Shown one piece after another: positions 19,537 to 28,553 of a DNA stretch of 64,000 bases. The first letter of the stretch is position 1, and each line of letters opens with the position of its first letter. The notes under the pieces are model-generated. The model saw only the letters and a list, made by a program, of their open reading frames with translations, ran no database searches and was not told where the DNA came from. Source of the DNA: Xanthomonas boreopolis (GTDB lineage Bacteria > Pseudomonadota > Gammaproteobacteria > Xanthomonadales > Xanthomonadaceae); assembly GCA_014654535.1 (NCBI GenBank), contig BNBA01000004.1, positions 114,805 through 178,804 of the forward strand, in the 5' to 3' direction. Both the position numbers and the translations under genes were made by a program.

Positions 19537-19596
19537 TGGTAAGTCACGGCGCCGTCCTTACCATTCACCCCGCAACGCCCGGTCTCCCGCCGGGCG
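19537..19596 (+). promoter_or_regulatory. Two palindromes in the sodA upstream region
   Basis: A near-perfect palindrome spans 19537-19563 (arms TGGTAAG/CTTACCA around ACGGCGCCGT). A second hairpin CGCCCGG-N7-CCGGGCG lies at 19576-19596, ending 9 nt before the AGGAG of sodA. The first could be an operator, the second may shape the leader near the ribosome site. No regulator is identified. Confidence 0.45.
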
Positions 19597-19616
19597 AACG
19601 AGTCCAGGAGACACGC

Positions 19617-20228
19617 ATGGCCTACACCCTCCCCAAGCTGCCCTACGCCTACGACGCGCTTGAGCCGAACATCGATGCGCAGACGATGGAAATCCATCAC
19701 ACCAAGCATCACCAGACCTACATCAACAACGTCAATGCGGCGCTGGAAGGCACCGAGTACGCCGACCTGCCGGTCGAGGAGCTGGTTTCCAAGCTGAAAT
19801 CGCTGCCGGAGAACCTGCAGGGCCCGGTGCGCAACAACGGCGGCGGCCATGCCAACCACTCGCTGTTCTGGACCGTGATGTCGCCCAACGGCGGCGGCGA
19901 GCCGAAGGGCGAGGTCGCCAAGGCGATCGACAAGGACCTGGGCGGTTTCGAGAAGTTCAAGGAAGCCTTCACCAAGGCCGCGGTCAGCCGTTTCGGTTCC
20001 GGCTGGGCCTGGCTGAGCGTGACCCCGGACAAGAAGCTGGTGGTCGAGAGCACGGCCAACCAGGACAGCCCGCTGTTCGAGGGCAACACGCCGATCCTGG
20101 GCCTGGACGTGTGGGAGCACGCCTATTACCTGAAGTACCAGAACCGCCGCCCGGAATACATCGGCGCGTTCTACAACGTGGTGAACTGGGACGAGGTCGA
20201 GCGCCGCTACAAGGAAGCGATCGCCTGA
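19617..20228 (+). CDS. sodA: Superoxide dismutase (Mn/Fe family)
   Basis: A 203-residue cytoplasmic enzyme converting superoxide to hydrogen peroxide and oxygen. Metal ligands are visible: His27 ([12 protein letters not shown]), a His in [11 protein letters not shown], and Asp and His in LDVWEHAYY. The Gln in the stretch before [20 protein letters not shown] favours manganese over iron, although cambialistic use is possible. AGGAG lies 6 nt before the ATG. The gene is divergent from the RNase/barstar pair and ends in a hairpin terminator. Confidence 0.95.
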   Translation: MAYTLPKLPYAYDALEPNIDAQTMEIHHTKHHQTYINNVNAALEGTEYADLPVEELVSKLKSLPENLQGPVRNNGGGHANHSLFWTVMSPNGGGEPKGEVAKAIDKDLGGFEKFKEAFTKAAVSRFGSGWAWLSVTPDKKLVVESTANQDSPLFEGNTPILGLDVWEHAYYLKYQNRRPEYIGAFYNVVNWDEVERRYKEAIA

Positions 20229-20258
20229 TCCGCGGTTCCGCGGTGGATGCATGACGGG

Positions 20259-20294
20259 AGGCCGGGACCGCGAGGTTCCGGCCTTCTTGCTTGC
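20259..20294 (+). terminator. Terminator after sodA
   Basis: Arms AGGCCGGGACC and GGTTCCGGCCT (one G-T pair) at 20259-20284, followed by a short T-rich tail TCTTGCTT. It lies 30 nt after the sodA stop. Confidence 0.6.
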
Positions 20295-20390
20295 GGGCGC
20301 GGGATCCCCGGCGCACTCCCCGGGAAAGGGGGCCCGTGCGGTGCGGAAGGCCGGCGCGGGCGAGGAGCGCCAGGTCGTCCGGGGAGGAAC

Positions 20391-21263
20391 CTAGTTCAAG
20401 GGTTCCGCCGCCGCGGACTCGGCCGGCAAGGCCACCGTGGCGAACACGCCGTGCGCGGCGTCCGCGCCCGCGTCCGGTTCGGCCATGATCGGGCGGATCG
20501 AGAGTATGCGCAGCGGCGGTTGCACGAACACCTGTTCGCCGCTGCAGGCGGGCGGCGGCGCGATCGGCGCGCTGCCGGCGCTGGCTAGGGCATTGCGGTA
20601 GCGCGCGGCGAACGGCTTCAGCTCCGCCGCTTCGGGCGCGGTGGCCATGTCGCCGAGGATCACGGCCGGCGTATCGCCGGAGGTGACGTCGATCCAGCGC
20701 AGCAGGTTGCGCACCTGCGCGGCCCGGATCGCGGCCGAATCCTCCGGTGCCTGGGGATCGTCGGGATACAGGTGGGTAACGTAGACGTCCAGCGGCCTGC
20801 CATCGAGCTCCAGTTGCACCATGCCGGCGGTGCCGGCCATTTCGAAGGGATGCAGCAGCGTCACCGCGTCGGCGACGACGGTGTGGCGGGTCAGCAGGGC
20901 GTTGCCCATGCGGCGCGGCCGGCTGGGCGGATCGGCGGTGATGAAGTTGCAGCCATAGCCGAGCCGTGCCGCCAGCCAGCAGGCCTGGTTGGGTACGTCC
21001 GGCGCCTGCAGCACGTCCTGCAGCGCGATCACGTCCGGACGCAGCCGAGTGAGCAGGGCGAGCACGCCGTCGCGGCGTTCCGGCCAGCGCTCGCGGTCGC
21101 CCGCCAGGCTCAGCGAAGCGACCGAAAGGGTGCGCTCCTGCGAAGAAGGCTGCGAACGGGGCGTGGTCGCCGCGGACGCGAGGCCCGGCTGGCACAGGCC
21201 GAACGCCAGCAACAGGACGAACCAGTGCCGGGCCGTGCGAGTGCGGGGCGCGAACGCGATCAT
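20391..21263 (-). CDS. Secreted endonuclease/exonuclease/phosphatase (EEP) family protein
   Basis: A 290-residue protein with a Sec signal peptide (about 13-32, ending GLASAA). The EEP fold is visible in SVASLSLAGDRERWPERRDGVLALLTRLRPDVIALQDVLQ, where the usual metal-binding QE(V) appears as QD(V), then VYVTHLYPDD and AVILGDMATAPEA, where the family has GDFN. The C-terminal His is in DAAHGVFATVAL. It is likely a metal-dependent phosphoesterase acting in the periplasm or outside; the altered QE and GDFN positions make the substrate and activity uncertain. Confidence 0.78.
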   Translation of the reverse strand: MIAFAPRTRTARHWFVLLLAFGLCQPGLASAATTPRSQPSSQERTLSVASLSLAGDRERWPERRDGVLALLTRLRPDVIALQDVLQAPDVPNQACWLAARLGYGCNFITADPPSRPRRMGNALLTRHTVVADAVTLLHPFEMAGTAGMVQLELDGRPLDVYVTHLYPDDPQAPEDSAAIRAAQVRNLLRWIDVTSGDTPAVILGDMATAPEAAELKPFAARYRNALASAGSAPIAPPPACSGEQVFVQPPLRILSIRPIMAEPDAGADAAHGVFATVALPAESAAAEPLN

Positions 21264-21322
21264 GCCGGCATTTTCGCCCAGCCAGGGTGCAGGCGTCGTG
21301 CACGGCGACGCCTGCGCCACGG

Positions 21323-23557
21323 TCATTGCAGGACGGCTTCGGGCAGCGCCACCTCGACGCGCTCGACCACGTCGCCGGCCGAACGCGCCAGCTCCAGCGT
21401 GTAGCGGCCGGCGCCGATCTTCCAGCGACGCGCCTGCGTGTCGAAGTCCGCCAGCGTTTTCGGTTCCGCCTCGACCGTGACCCGGCGGCGCTCGCCCGGC
21501 TCGAGCGCGACCTTCTGCCAACCGACCAGGCGCACCGGCGTGGCGTGCCCGGACGGCATCCGCAGGTACAACTGCGGCACCGCCGCGCCGGCGCGATCGC
21601 CGGTATTGGCGACCTCGAAGCTCGCCCGCAGCCGTGCGCCGTCCACGTTCGCCTGCAGGCCGGAGAACGCGAAGGTGGTGTAGGACAGGCCATGGCCGAA
21701 CGCGAACCGCGGTTCCAGGCCCTTGGCGGCGAACCACTTGTAGCCGACGTTGGCGCCCTCGATGGCGTAGTCCACGGTATCCGCGCCCGGCTGCTCCGGG
21801 TGGAAGCCGAGCCCCGGGATCGACGGGCGCGGCAGCTGCGACTCGTCCACCGGCCAGGTCACCGGCAAGTGGCCGGACGGGTTGACCTTGCCGGTCAGCA
21901 GGTTGGCGATGGCCGGGCCGCCGCCGATGCCCGGATACCAGGCCTGCATCACCGCCGGCACCCGTTCCAGCCACGGCATGCGCACCGGGCCGTTGGTCTC
22001 CAGTACCACGGTGGTCCGCGGGTTGGCCCTGGCGACCGCGGCGATGAGCGCGTCCTGCCCGTCGGGCAGCGCCATGTCCGGCAGGTCCACCGACTCGGCG
22101 GCCCACTGCGTGGCGAACACGACGACGGCATCGGCATCGCGCGCGGCGCGCGCCGCCGCGGCCGGGTCGAGGCCATCGGCGAAGTCCACCTGCACGCCCG
22201 GCAATGCGGCGCGCAACGCCTGCAACGGTGATGAGGGCTGGTAGATCACCGGGCCGGGCCAGGTCGTCGGGGCGATGCCCGGGACCGCGTTGCCGCCGGC
22301 GACAGTGTAGTCGATGCGCGAGGAGCCGCCGCCGGCGAGCACGCCCTTGTCAGCGTGGCCGCCGACGACCAGCAGCCGCCCGGCGCCGCGCTTCAGCGGC
22401 AAGGCGCCATCCTCGTTGCGCAGCAGGACGGCGCCTTCCTCGGCGACCCGCTGTGCGGCAAGCAGGCCGGCCTGGCCGTCGATCGGCTGGCGCTGCGGCG
22501 GGCGGTCGAACGCGCCGACCGCGAAGAAGCTGTGCAGGATGCGGTGGACCATGTCGTCCAGCCGCGCCTGCGGCACGATGCCGGCGGCGACCGCCATGCG
22601 CAGCGGCTGGTCGAAGTACACCGCCGCGTCGAAGACTTCGCCGGCCGACTGCTGGTCGAGGCCGGCCAGCGCCGCCTTGGAGCCGCTGTGCACGCCGCCC
22701 CAGTCGGACATCACGTAGCCGGGGAACTTCCATTCCCGCTTGAGCACCTGGTCGAGCAGGTAGCCGTGCTCGCATCCGTAGGTGCCGTTGATCTTGTTGT
22801 AGGCGCACATCACCGAGCCGGGATGGCCGACGTCGAGCGCGATCTCGAACGCGAGCAGGTCCGACTCGTGCATCGCCTGTTCGCCGACCTGCGCGCTGTG
22901 GAAGTTGCGGCGCGTCTCCAGGTCGTTCATCGCGAAGTGCTTCATGGTCGAGACCACGTGCTCGCTCTGGATGCCGCGGATCGACTCGCCCACCATCGTG
23001 CCGGCCAGCAGCGGGTCCTCGCCGGCGTATTCGAAGTTGCGGCCGTTGCGCGGGTCGCGCTGCAGGTTGACGCTGCCGGCCAGCAGCACGTTGAAGCCCT
23101 GCTGCCACGCTTCGCGGCCCATGGTCCTGCCGCCGGCGAAGGCGAGTTCGCGGTTCCAGGTGGACGCGGTCGCCGGGCCGGAGGGCAGGGCGGTGGCGTA
23201 GTCCCCGGGACGCACGCCGCCGGGGTTGGTCACGCCCAGGCCGGCATCGGCCAGTTGCTGCGCCGGGATGCCCAGCCGCTCGATGCCCGGCACGTAGCCG
23301 GCCGAGCCGAGCGCGCCGGGCGGACGCTTGGTCTTGTCGCTGTCCAGCCCGAAGTAGCTGCGCAGCATCTGGAATTTCTCGTCCTGGGTCATCCGCGCCA
23401 CCAGCAGCGTTGCGCGCTGGTCGGCATCCAGGCCGGCGTCCATCCAGGGCTGCGCGGCCGGCGCGGGTTGCGCCGGGGCCGTTGCCGGCAGGGCTGGGCC
23501 GGCCAGCGCGACGGCCGTCGCGAGCAGGAGCCGGCATGGGGGTGTAATCGTTTTCAT
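21323..23557 (-). CDS. bglX: Glycoside hydrolase family 3 beta-glucosidase
   Basis: A 744-residue secreted enzyme with signal peptide (about 1-30). The GH3 N-terminal barrel includes DPRNGRNFEYAGEDP, KHFAMNDLETRR and the nucleophile Asp in GYVMSDWGGVHSG; the C-terminal domain holds VLLRNEDGALPL and a fibronectin-III-like end (from about 660, ASFEVANTGDRAG). It hydrolyses terminal non-reducing beta-glucosyl residues, as expected for plant-polymer use. The frame continues five codons upstream to a TTG, but ATG at 23557 gives the cleaner signal peptide. The M14 carboxypeptidase gene lies upstream on the same strand. Confidence 0.93.
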   Translation of the reverse strand: MKTITPPCRLLLATAVALAGPALPATAPAQPAPAAQPWMDAGLDADQRATLLVARMTQDEKFQMLRSYFGLDSDKTKRPPGALGSAGYVPGIERLGIPAQQLADAGLGVTNPGGVRPGDYATALPSGPATASTWNRELAFAGGRTMGREAWQQGFNVLLAGSVNLQRDPRNGRNFEYAGEDPLLAGTMVGESIRGIQSEHVVSTMKHFAMNDLETRRNFHSAQVGEQAMHESDLLAFEIALDVGHPGSVMCAYNKINGTYGCEHGYLLDQVLKREWKFPGYVMSDWGGVHSGSKAALAGLDQQSAGEVFDAAVYFDQPLRMAVAAGIVPQARLDDMVHRILHSFFAVGAFDRPPQRQPIDGQAGLLAAQRVAEEGAVLLRNEDGALPLKRGAGRLLVVGGHADKGVLAGGGSSRIDYTVAGGNAVPGIAPTTWPGPVIYQPSSPLQALRAALPGVQVDFADGLDPAAAARAARDADAVVVFATQWAAESVDLPDMALPDGQDALIAAVARANPRTTVVLETNGPVRMPWLERVPAVMQAWYPGIGGGPAIANLLTGKVNPSGHLPVTWPVDESQLPRPSIPGLGFHPEQPGADTVDYAIEGANVGYKWFAAKGLEPRFAFGHGLSYTTFAFSGLQANVDGARLRASFEVANTGDRAGAAVPQLYLRMPSGHATPVRLVGWQKVALEPGERRRVTVEAEPKTLADFDTQARRWKIGAGRYTLELARSAGDVVERVEVALPEAVLQ

Positions 23558-23624
23558 GCTGATGCGGGTCAAGGCCGTTCCTTCCTGGCGATGTCGAACG
23601 AAAAACGGGGATGAGGGCGCGCGG

Positions 23625-25397
23625 TCAGTCCGGCGCGGTGTCGGTACGCAGTACCGGGTAGAGCTGGTAGCGCTCGTCCCACGAGGGATGGCGCCGGTAG
23701 AAGAACTCCAGCCGCGCGCGCGGGCTGCCGGCGAAGGCGGCGTCCCCGGCGAGGCGCTTGTCGAACTCGGCCTTCAATGCCGGGTCGGCGGCGAGCATCC
23801 GGCGGGCCACGTCCTCGGCGACGTAGTCCTCCATGTACTCCTTGCGTTCGAAGGCGTCGTTGAACTCGCCCCATTGCAGCAGCGAGTCCGGCGCCTGCGG
23901 TTCCAGCAGCGCCATCGCCAGCCGCGCCTTCGGCTGCGCGATCGGCACGAACAACGCGCCGGCCCCGACCTCGCGCCGCTCCGGCTTCCATTGGCCCTCG
24001 ACCGACAGGCGCTGGTGGCCTTCGACGGACTGCGCGGAGAATGCCGAGCTCGTGGCGCGGAAGGCGAGCACGTCGCGGGTGGCGCCCCGGTCCAGCACGC
24101 GGTAGTCGACGCCGTGCAGCCGGAGCTTCTCGCCGACCCAGGCCGCGTGCGCGGCGGGCACGAGATAACCGGCCCCGGGCGCATCGACGACCACGCCGGG
24201 CTCGAGCCGGTCGCGCAGCGGCACGTGCCAGACCTGCGGCTTGCTCTCGTCGTAGCGCGTCATCAGTGCGCCGGAGATGTCCGACGGCGTGCGGGTGTAG
24301 GCATAGCCGCGGAAGGCCACGGTGCGTGCCTGCTTGTCCGCCACCCAGGTCAGCGGTTCGGGCTGGCCGGCCAGTTGCGCGGCGCGGGCATCGGCGGCGA
24401 GCGCGTCGGCGCGCCACTGCGCGCCGTTGCGCGCGGCCTGGTCGAGCACCGACAGGATCGTGTTGCGGGTGATCCGCACGCGCACCGGGTATTCCTTCCA
24501 CGAATGCGTCTCGACCAGCATGCCGAAGCGGTTGCGCAGCAGGAAATAGCCGTGCGAGAAACGCGGCGGCGGCACGCTGTCCTCGAAGCCCGAGGACGGA
24601 TCGTCGTTGACCACGAACGAAGGGTAGTAGGGCAGCGGCAGCGAGCCCTGGCGGGCGAGGTCGGCGATCACAGCGTCGCGCCAGCGCGTGCCGTCGCGGC
24701 GCAGCGTGGCGTCGCCGGCATGCACCGGCTCGACCTGGATCGACACGTCGTGCTCGAACTGCGCGCCGTCGGTGGCGTGCAGGTCCACGTACATCAGCGG
24801 ATCCCAGGCCTGCACCAGCCGCAGCATCGCCTGCATCTCCGGCGCGTCGGCCTTGAGGTAGTCGCGGTTGAGATTGAGGTTCTGCGCGGTGGTGCGCCAG
24901 CCCATCTGCTCCGGGCCGCGCTGGTTGGGGCGGTTCCAGGCGCCGAAGCGTTCGTGGCCGTCCACGTTGAACACCGGCACGAACAACAGCACCGCCTTGT
25001 CCAGCACGCCCTTGCCCGCGCTGCCCTCGAGGATCTCGCGCAACGCCAGGAACCCGGCGTCCTTGCCGTCGATCTCGCCGGCATGGATGCCGCCCTGGAC
25101 CAGCACCACCGGCAATCCGCGCTGCGCGGCCGCGGCCGGCTCGAGCGCGCCGGCGGTGGAGGCGACCAGCGCCTTCATCGGCCGGCCTTCAGGCGTGGTG
25201 CCGAACTCGATGCAGCGCACCGCCTGCGGATAGCGCTGGGCGAACCCATCGCACAGCGCGACCACTTCCTCGTAGCGGCCGGTCTGGCGGAAGCCGCTGC
25301 GCTCGGCGTCGGTGGACAGCGCGGCATCCGCGGACAGCGCGGGCTGGCTGGTGGCGGTCAACAACAGGCACAGGGCCAGGCGCGTCAGGCGGGCCAT
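23625..25397 (-). CDS. M14 family zinc carboxypeptidase
   Basis: A 590-residue exported peptidase. The signal peptide covers about 1-23 (LALCLLLTATSQPALSAD). Zinc ligands are in GGIHAGEIDGKDA (HxxE) and VDLHATDGAQFEHD; substrate-binding Asn-Arg is in LNLNRDYLK; the catalytic Glu is in FGMLVETHSWKEYP. The domain ends near 330 and a C-terminal extension of about 250 residues of unknown fold follows. It removes C-terminal residues from peptides or acts on peptidoglycan-type substrates. It lies 67 nt upstream of the GH3 gene, possibly the same transcript. Confidence 0.9.
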   Translation of the reverse strand: MARLTRLALCLLLTATSQPALSADAALSTDAERSGFRQTGRYEEVVALCDGFAQRYPQAVRCIEFGTTPEGRPMKALVASTAGALEPAAAAQRGLPVVLVQGGIHAGEIDGKDAGFLALREILEGSAGKGVLDKAVLLFVPVFNVDGHERFGAWNRPNQRGPEQMGWRTTAQNLNLNRDYLKADAPEMQAMLRLVQAWDPLMYVDLHATDGAQFEHDVSIQVEPVHAGDATLRRDGTRWRDAVIADLARQGSLPLPYYPSFVVNDDPSSGFEDSVPPPRFSHGYFLLRNRFGMLVETHSWKEYPVRVRITRNTILSVLDQAARNGAQWRADALAADARAAQLAGQPEPLTWVADKQARTVAFRGYAYTRTPSDISGALMTRYDESKPQVWHVPLRDRLEPGVVVDAPGAGYLVPAAHAAWVGEKLRLHGVDYRVLDRGATRDVLAFRATSSAFSAQSVEGHQRLSVEGQWKPERREVGAGALFVPIAQPKARLAMALLEPQAPDSLLQWGEFNDAFERKEYMEDYVAEDVARRMLAADPALKAEFDKRLAGDAAFAGSPRARLEFFYRRHPSWDERYQLYPVLRTDTAPD

Positions 25398-25499
25398 CCG
25401 GTCGGTCCAAGCAGGGGGAACGCCCAAATCTATCCCACCGCGGCGGGCGGGCCAATCCGCAATGCGGCATGGAACGCATCCGCCTCCCGTGCGGAAGTC

Positions 25500-25568
25500 T
25501 GTGGGAGCGACTTCGGTCGCGACGGGGCCGTACCGGGAAAGCCCGTCGCGACCGAAGTCGCTCCCACA
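25500..25568. repeat. REP-like palindrome, family A, full copy
   Basis: A perfect 27-bp inverted repeat (25500-25526 with 25542-25568) starting TGTGGGAGCGACTTCGGTCG, with a 15-nt spacer. Each arm contains its own small hairpin GCGAC-TTCG-GTCGC. Related copies lie at 42384, 44047 and 47550. Confidence 0.92.
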
Positions 25569-25649
25569 GGCTGCGCAATGGCGAGGCCCGGCACCGGCAC
25601 CCGCCCGGATACGGTAGGCTTGCGGCTTTATACCCGCGATCGACCGACA

Positions 25650-27218
25650 ATGACGACCCCTGTCCAGGCCGCCAGTGCCGACCCGCGTGCGCGCATGCCG
25701 CGCCAGATTCCCTACGTCATCGGCAACGAGGCCTGCGAGCGCTTCAGCTTCTACGGGATGCGCAACATCCTGGTGCAGTTCCTGATCACCTCGCTGCTGC
25801 TGCAGGAAGTGACTGCCCCCGGCCGCGAGGCCGAGGCCAAGCACATCATGCACAGCTTCATGATCGGGGTGTACTTCTTCCCGTTGCTGGGCGGCTGGCT
25901 GGCCGACCGCTTCTTCGGCAAGTACAACACCATCCTGTGGTTCAGCCTGGTGTACTGCGCCGGCCACGCCTGCCTGGCATTGTTCGAGGGCCATCGCGGC
26001 GGCTTCTTCCTGGGCCTGGGGTTGATTGCCTTCGGCGCCGGCGGCATCAAGCCGCTGGTGGCCTCGTTCATGGGCGACCAGTTCGACCAGCGCAACAAGC
26101 ACCTGGCCAAGATCGCCTTCGACGCCTTCTACTGGATCATCAACTTCGGTTCGCTGTTTGCGTCGCTGCTGATCCCGCTGGCGCTGAAGAACCTGGGCCC
26201 GGCCTGGGCATTCGGTATCCCGGGCCTGTTGATGTTCGTGGCCACCTTCGTGTTCTGGCTGGGTCGCAAGCGCTATGTCCATGTGCCGCCGCCGCCGGAG
26301 GATCCGCATGCCTTCTCGCGCGTGGTGCGCACCGCGCTGCTGTCGCGCACGCCGGGGCAGGCGCGGCCGGGCCTGGTCCTGGCGGTGCTGTCGGTGTTGC
26401 TGGCCCTGTCCAGCTTCGCCTTCGCGGGCACGCTGGGCATCGTGATCTGCCTGTGCCTGGCGCTGGTGCTGCTGCTGGTCGGCGTGGGTGGCGGTACCTG
26501 GTGGCAGCTGGAGCGTGCGCGCGGCGTGCATCCGGACGAAGCGGTGGACGGCGTGCGGTCCCTGCTGCGGGTGCTGATCGTGTTCGCGCTGGTCACGCCG
26601 TTCTTCTCGTTGTTCGACCAGAAGGCTTCGACCTGGGTGCTGCAGGGGCGCGAGATGGTGATGCCCCCGTGGTTCACCGCCTCGCAGATGCAGGCGCTCA
26701 ATCCGTTGCTGGTGATGCTGTTGATCCCGTTCAACAACCTCGTGCTGTACCCCTCGCTGCGCAAGCTGGGGTACGAGCCCACCGCATTGCGCCGCATGAC
26801 CGCCGGCATCGCCTTCAGCGGTTTGGCCTGGGTGGTGGTAGGCCTGATCCAGGTCGAGATGGACGGCGGCGACCCGATGCACATCGCCTGGCAGATCCTG
26901 CCCTATGCCCTGTTGACCCTGGGCGAGGTGCTGGTGTCGGCCACCGGCATCGAATTCGCCTACAGCCAGGCGCCGGCATCGATGAAGGGCGTGGTGATGA
27001 GCTTCTGGTACCTGACCACCACGGTGGGCAACCTGTGGGTGCTGCTGTCCAACGTGGCGGTGCGCAACGACGCCGTCACCGGCCATATCGCCCGTACCGG
27101 CCTGAGCGAGGCCGCCTTCCTGATGTTCTTCTTCGCGGCGTTCGCGTTCCTGGCGGCATTGGCTTTCGGCCTGTACGCCCGCAGCTACCGCGCCGTGGAC
27201 AACTACCGCGCCGCCTGA
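25650..27218 (+). CDS. POT family proton-dependent oligopeptide transporter
   Basis: A 522-residue major-facilitator protein with about 12-14 membrane segments. The POT proton-coupling motif ExxERFxxYG is NEACERFSFYGMR (about 26-38), followed by FFPLLGGWLADRFFGKYNTILW and FDAFYWIINFGSLF, both PTR2 signatures. It imports di- and tripeptides with protons and fits with the nearby secreted peptidases. The rhomboid gene starts 16 nt after its stop. A long hydrophobic insertion (about 245-285) is common to bacterial members. Confidence 0.95.
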   Translation: MTTPVQAASADPRARMPRQIPYVIGNEACERFSFYGMRNILVQFLITSLLLQEVTAPGREAEAKHIMHSFMIGVYFFPLLGGWLADRFFGKYNTILWFSLVYCAGHACLALFEGHRGGFFLGLGLIAFGAGGIKPLVASFMGDQFDQRNKHLAKIAFDAFYWIINFGSLFASLLIPLALKNLGPAWAFGIPGLLMFVATFVFWLGRKRYVHVPPPPEDPHAFSRVVRTALLSRTPGQARPGLVLAVLSVLLALSSFAFAGTLGIVICLCLALVLLLVGVGGGTWWQLERARGVHPDEAVDGVRSLLRVLIVFALVTPFFSLFDQKASTWVLQGREMVMPPWFTASQMQALNPLLVMLLIPFNNLVLYPSLRKLGYEPTALRRMTAGIAFSGLAWVVVGLIQVEMDGGDPMHIAWQILPYALLTLGEVLVSATGIEFAYSQAPASMKGVVMSFWYLTTTVGNLWVLLSNVAVRNDAVTGHIARTGLSEAAFLMFFFAAFAFLAALAFGLYARSYRAVDNYRAA

Positions 27219-27233
27219 TCGAGCCCGCCATCC

Positions 27234-27842
27234 ATGATCACGCTGATCCTCATCGCCATCACCGCCGTCGTCTCGTGGATGGCGTTCAACAACCGCAAGC
27301 TGGCCGATCGCCTGATCCTGTGGCCGCCGGCGATCGACCGCAACCGGCAGTACGACCGGCTGGTGACCTACGGCTTCATCCATGCCGACTTCGCCCACCT
27401 GATCTTCAACATGATCACGCTGTATTTCTTCGGGCGGCCGATCGAGCGGGTGATGACCATGGCCACCGGCAGCGTGCTGACCTATCCGCTGTTCTACCTG
27501 GCGGCGCTGGTGGTCTCGATCATGCCGAGCTACATCAAGAACCAGAAGAACCCGAACTACCTGAGCCTGGGCGCCTCGGGCGCGGTATCGGCGGTGCTGT
27601 TCGCCTACATCCTGCTGGCGCCCTGGACGATCATCCTGGTGTTCTTCATCCCGGCGCCGGCGATCATCTACGCGGTGTTCTACGTCGGCTACAGCATCTG
27701 GATGGACCGCCGCGGCGGCGATCGCATCAACCACAGCGCGCACCTGGCCGGCGCCGCCTTCGGCGTGATGTTCATGCTGATCATGCGCCCGGAGGTGCTG
27801 GACATCTTCCTGGAGCAGCTCGCCAACCCACGATTCGGTTGA
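27234..27842 (+). CDS. Rhomboid family intramembrane serine protease
   Basis: A 202-residue protein with six probable membrane segments. The oxyanion and structural HxxxN is YGFIHADFAHLIFNM, the catalytic Ser lies in GASGAVSAVLF and the catalytic His in HSAHLAGAAFG. It cleaves substrates within the inner membrane. It is short, with no cytosolic extension, and lies 16 nt behind the peptide transporter. The substrate is unknown. Confidence 0.93.
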   Translation: MITLILIAITAVVSWMAFNNRKLADRLILWPPAIDRNRQYDRLVTYGFIHADFAHLIFNMITLYFFGRPIERVMTMATGSVLTYPLFYLAALVVSIMPSYIKNQKNPNYLSLGASGAVSAVLFAYILLAPWTIILVFFIPAPAIIYAVFYVGYSIWMDRRGGDRINHSAHLAGAAFGVMFMLIMRPEVLDIFLEQLANPRFG

Positions 27843-27858
27843 GCCTGGGCAGCGCCGT

Positions 27859-28053
27859 TCAGGCGCCGTGGCCCGGCGGGCGTTGGCCGCCGGCATGGGC
27901 GGGGCCGGCATAGGCCTGCAGCAGGCGGCCGTAGATCTCGGCGTCGAGCGATGCGTAGTCGCTGCCGCCGGTCTGTCCGCTCACGACCAGCCGGAACAGG
28001 TCCTCCAGCAGGTCCTGGTCGTGGTCGGCGGCGGGAGTTTCCGGAACGCCCAT
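27859..28053 (-). CDS. Small acidic hypothetical protein
   Basis: A 64-residue frame, MGVPETPAADHDQDLLEDLFRLVVSGQ and so on, with a charged helical N-terminal half (DQDLLEDLFRLV) and a Gly/Pro/His-rich tail. GGGAG lies 6 nt before the ATG on its strand. It converges on the rhomboid gene with 16 nt between stops. I recognise no family; the helical DYASLDAEIYGRLLQAY segment supports a real small protein. Confidence 0.45.
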   Translation of the reverse strand: MGVPETPAADHDQDLLEDLFRLVVSGQTGGSDYASLDAEIYGRLLQAYAGPAHAGGQRPPGHGA

Positions 28054-28228
28054 GGCGAGCTCCCAGCGAGGCTCGGGTTCCCCCTTGGCCGCCATGCCAA
28101 CCGATGCGCCGTCTCGCCGGCGTGAAACCGGTAGCGAGGCCCCGCGCCGGCGCGTGCCGGCGCGTCCGCGTTCACGCGCTGAATGCGCCGGATCGGACAG
28201 AATCCCGCATCGCTTGGCGGGGGAACTC

Positions 28229-28516
28229 ATGAGTACAGCAGGGGAATCCCAGGTCCGGCACGAGCCCGGGCGATTCCGTTTCGTCATCCACGTGGAGGGG
28301 CACGAGGCCGTGCTCGAGTACCGGCTCGCGGCCGGCACGATGGCGATCCTGCACACGGGCGTGCCCGAGCCGATCGGCGGGCGCGGCATCGCCGGCCAGC
28401 TCACCGCCGCGGCGCTGGCGACGGCCCGTGCCAATGGCTGGAAGGTCAGGCCGGAGTGTTCCTACGCGGAGGCGTACTTCAGGCGGCACCCCGAGCAACG
28501 GGACCTGTTGGCCTGA
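28229..28516 (+). CDS. Small GNAT-related N-acetyltransferase (YjdJ/Gcn5-related short type)
   Basis: A 95-residue short GNAT: RFVIHVEGHEAVLEYRLAAGTMAILHTGVPEPIGGRGIAGQLTAAALATARANGWKVRPECSYAEAYFRRHPEQRDLL. The stretch GGRGIAGQL is the acetyl-CoA pyrophosphate loop, and the C-terminal CSYAEAYFRRHPE is typical of this group, which also has plant and human relatives. The substrate is unknown. It precedes a lipoprotein gene by 37 nt. Confidence 0.9.
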   Translation: MSTAGESQVRHEPGRFRFVIHVEGHEAVLEYRLAAGTMAILHTGVPEPIGGRGIAGQLTAAALATARANGWKVRPECSYAEAYFRRHPEQRDLLA

Positions 28517-28553
28517 ACGGAACCGGACGGAAGCGAGGCGAAGGGGAAGCGAC

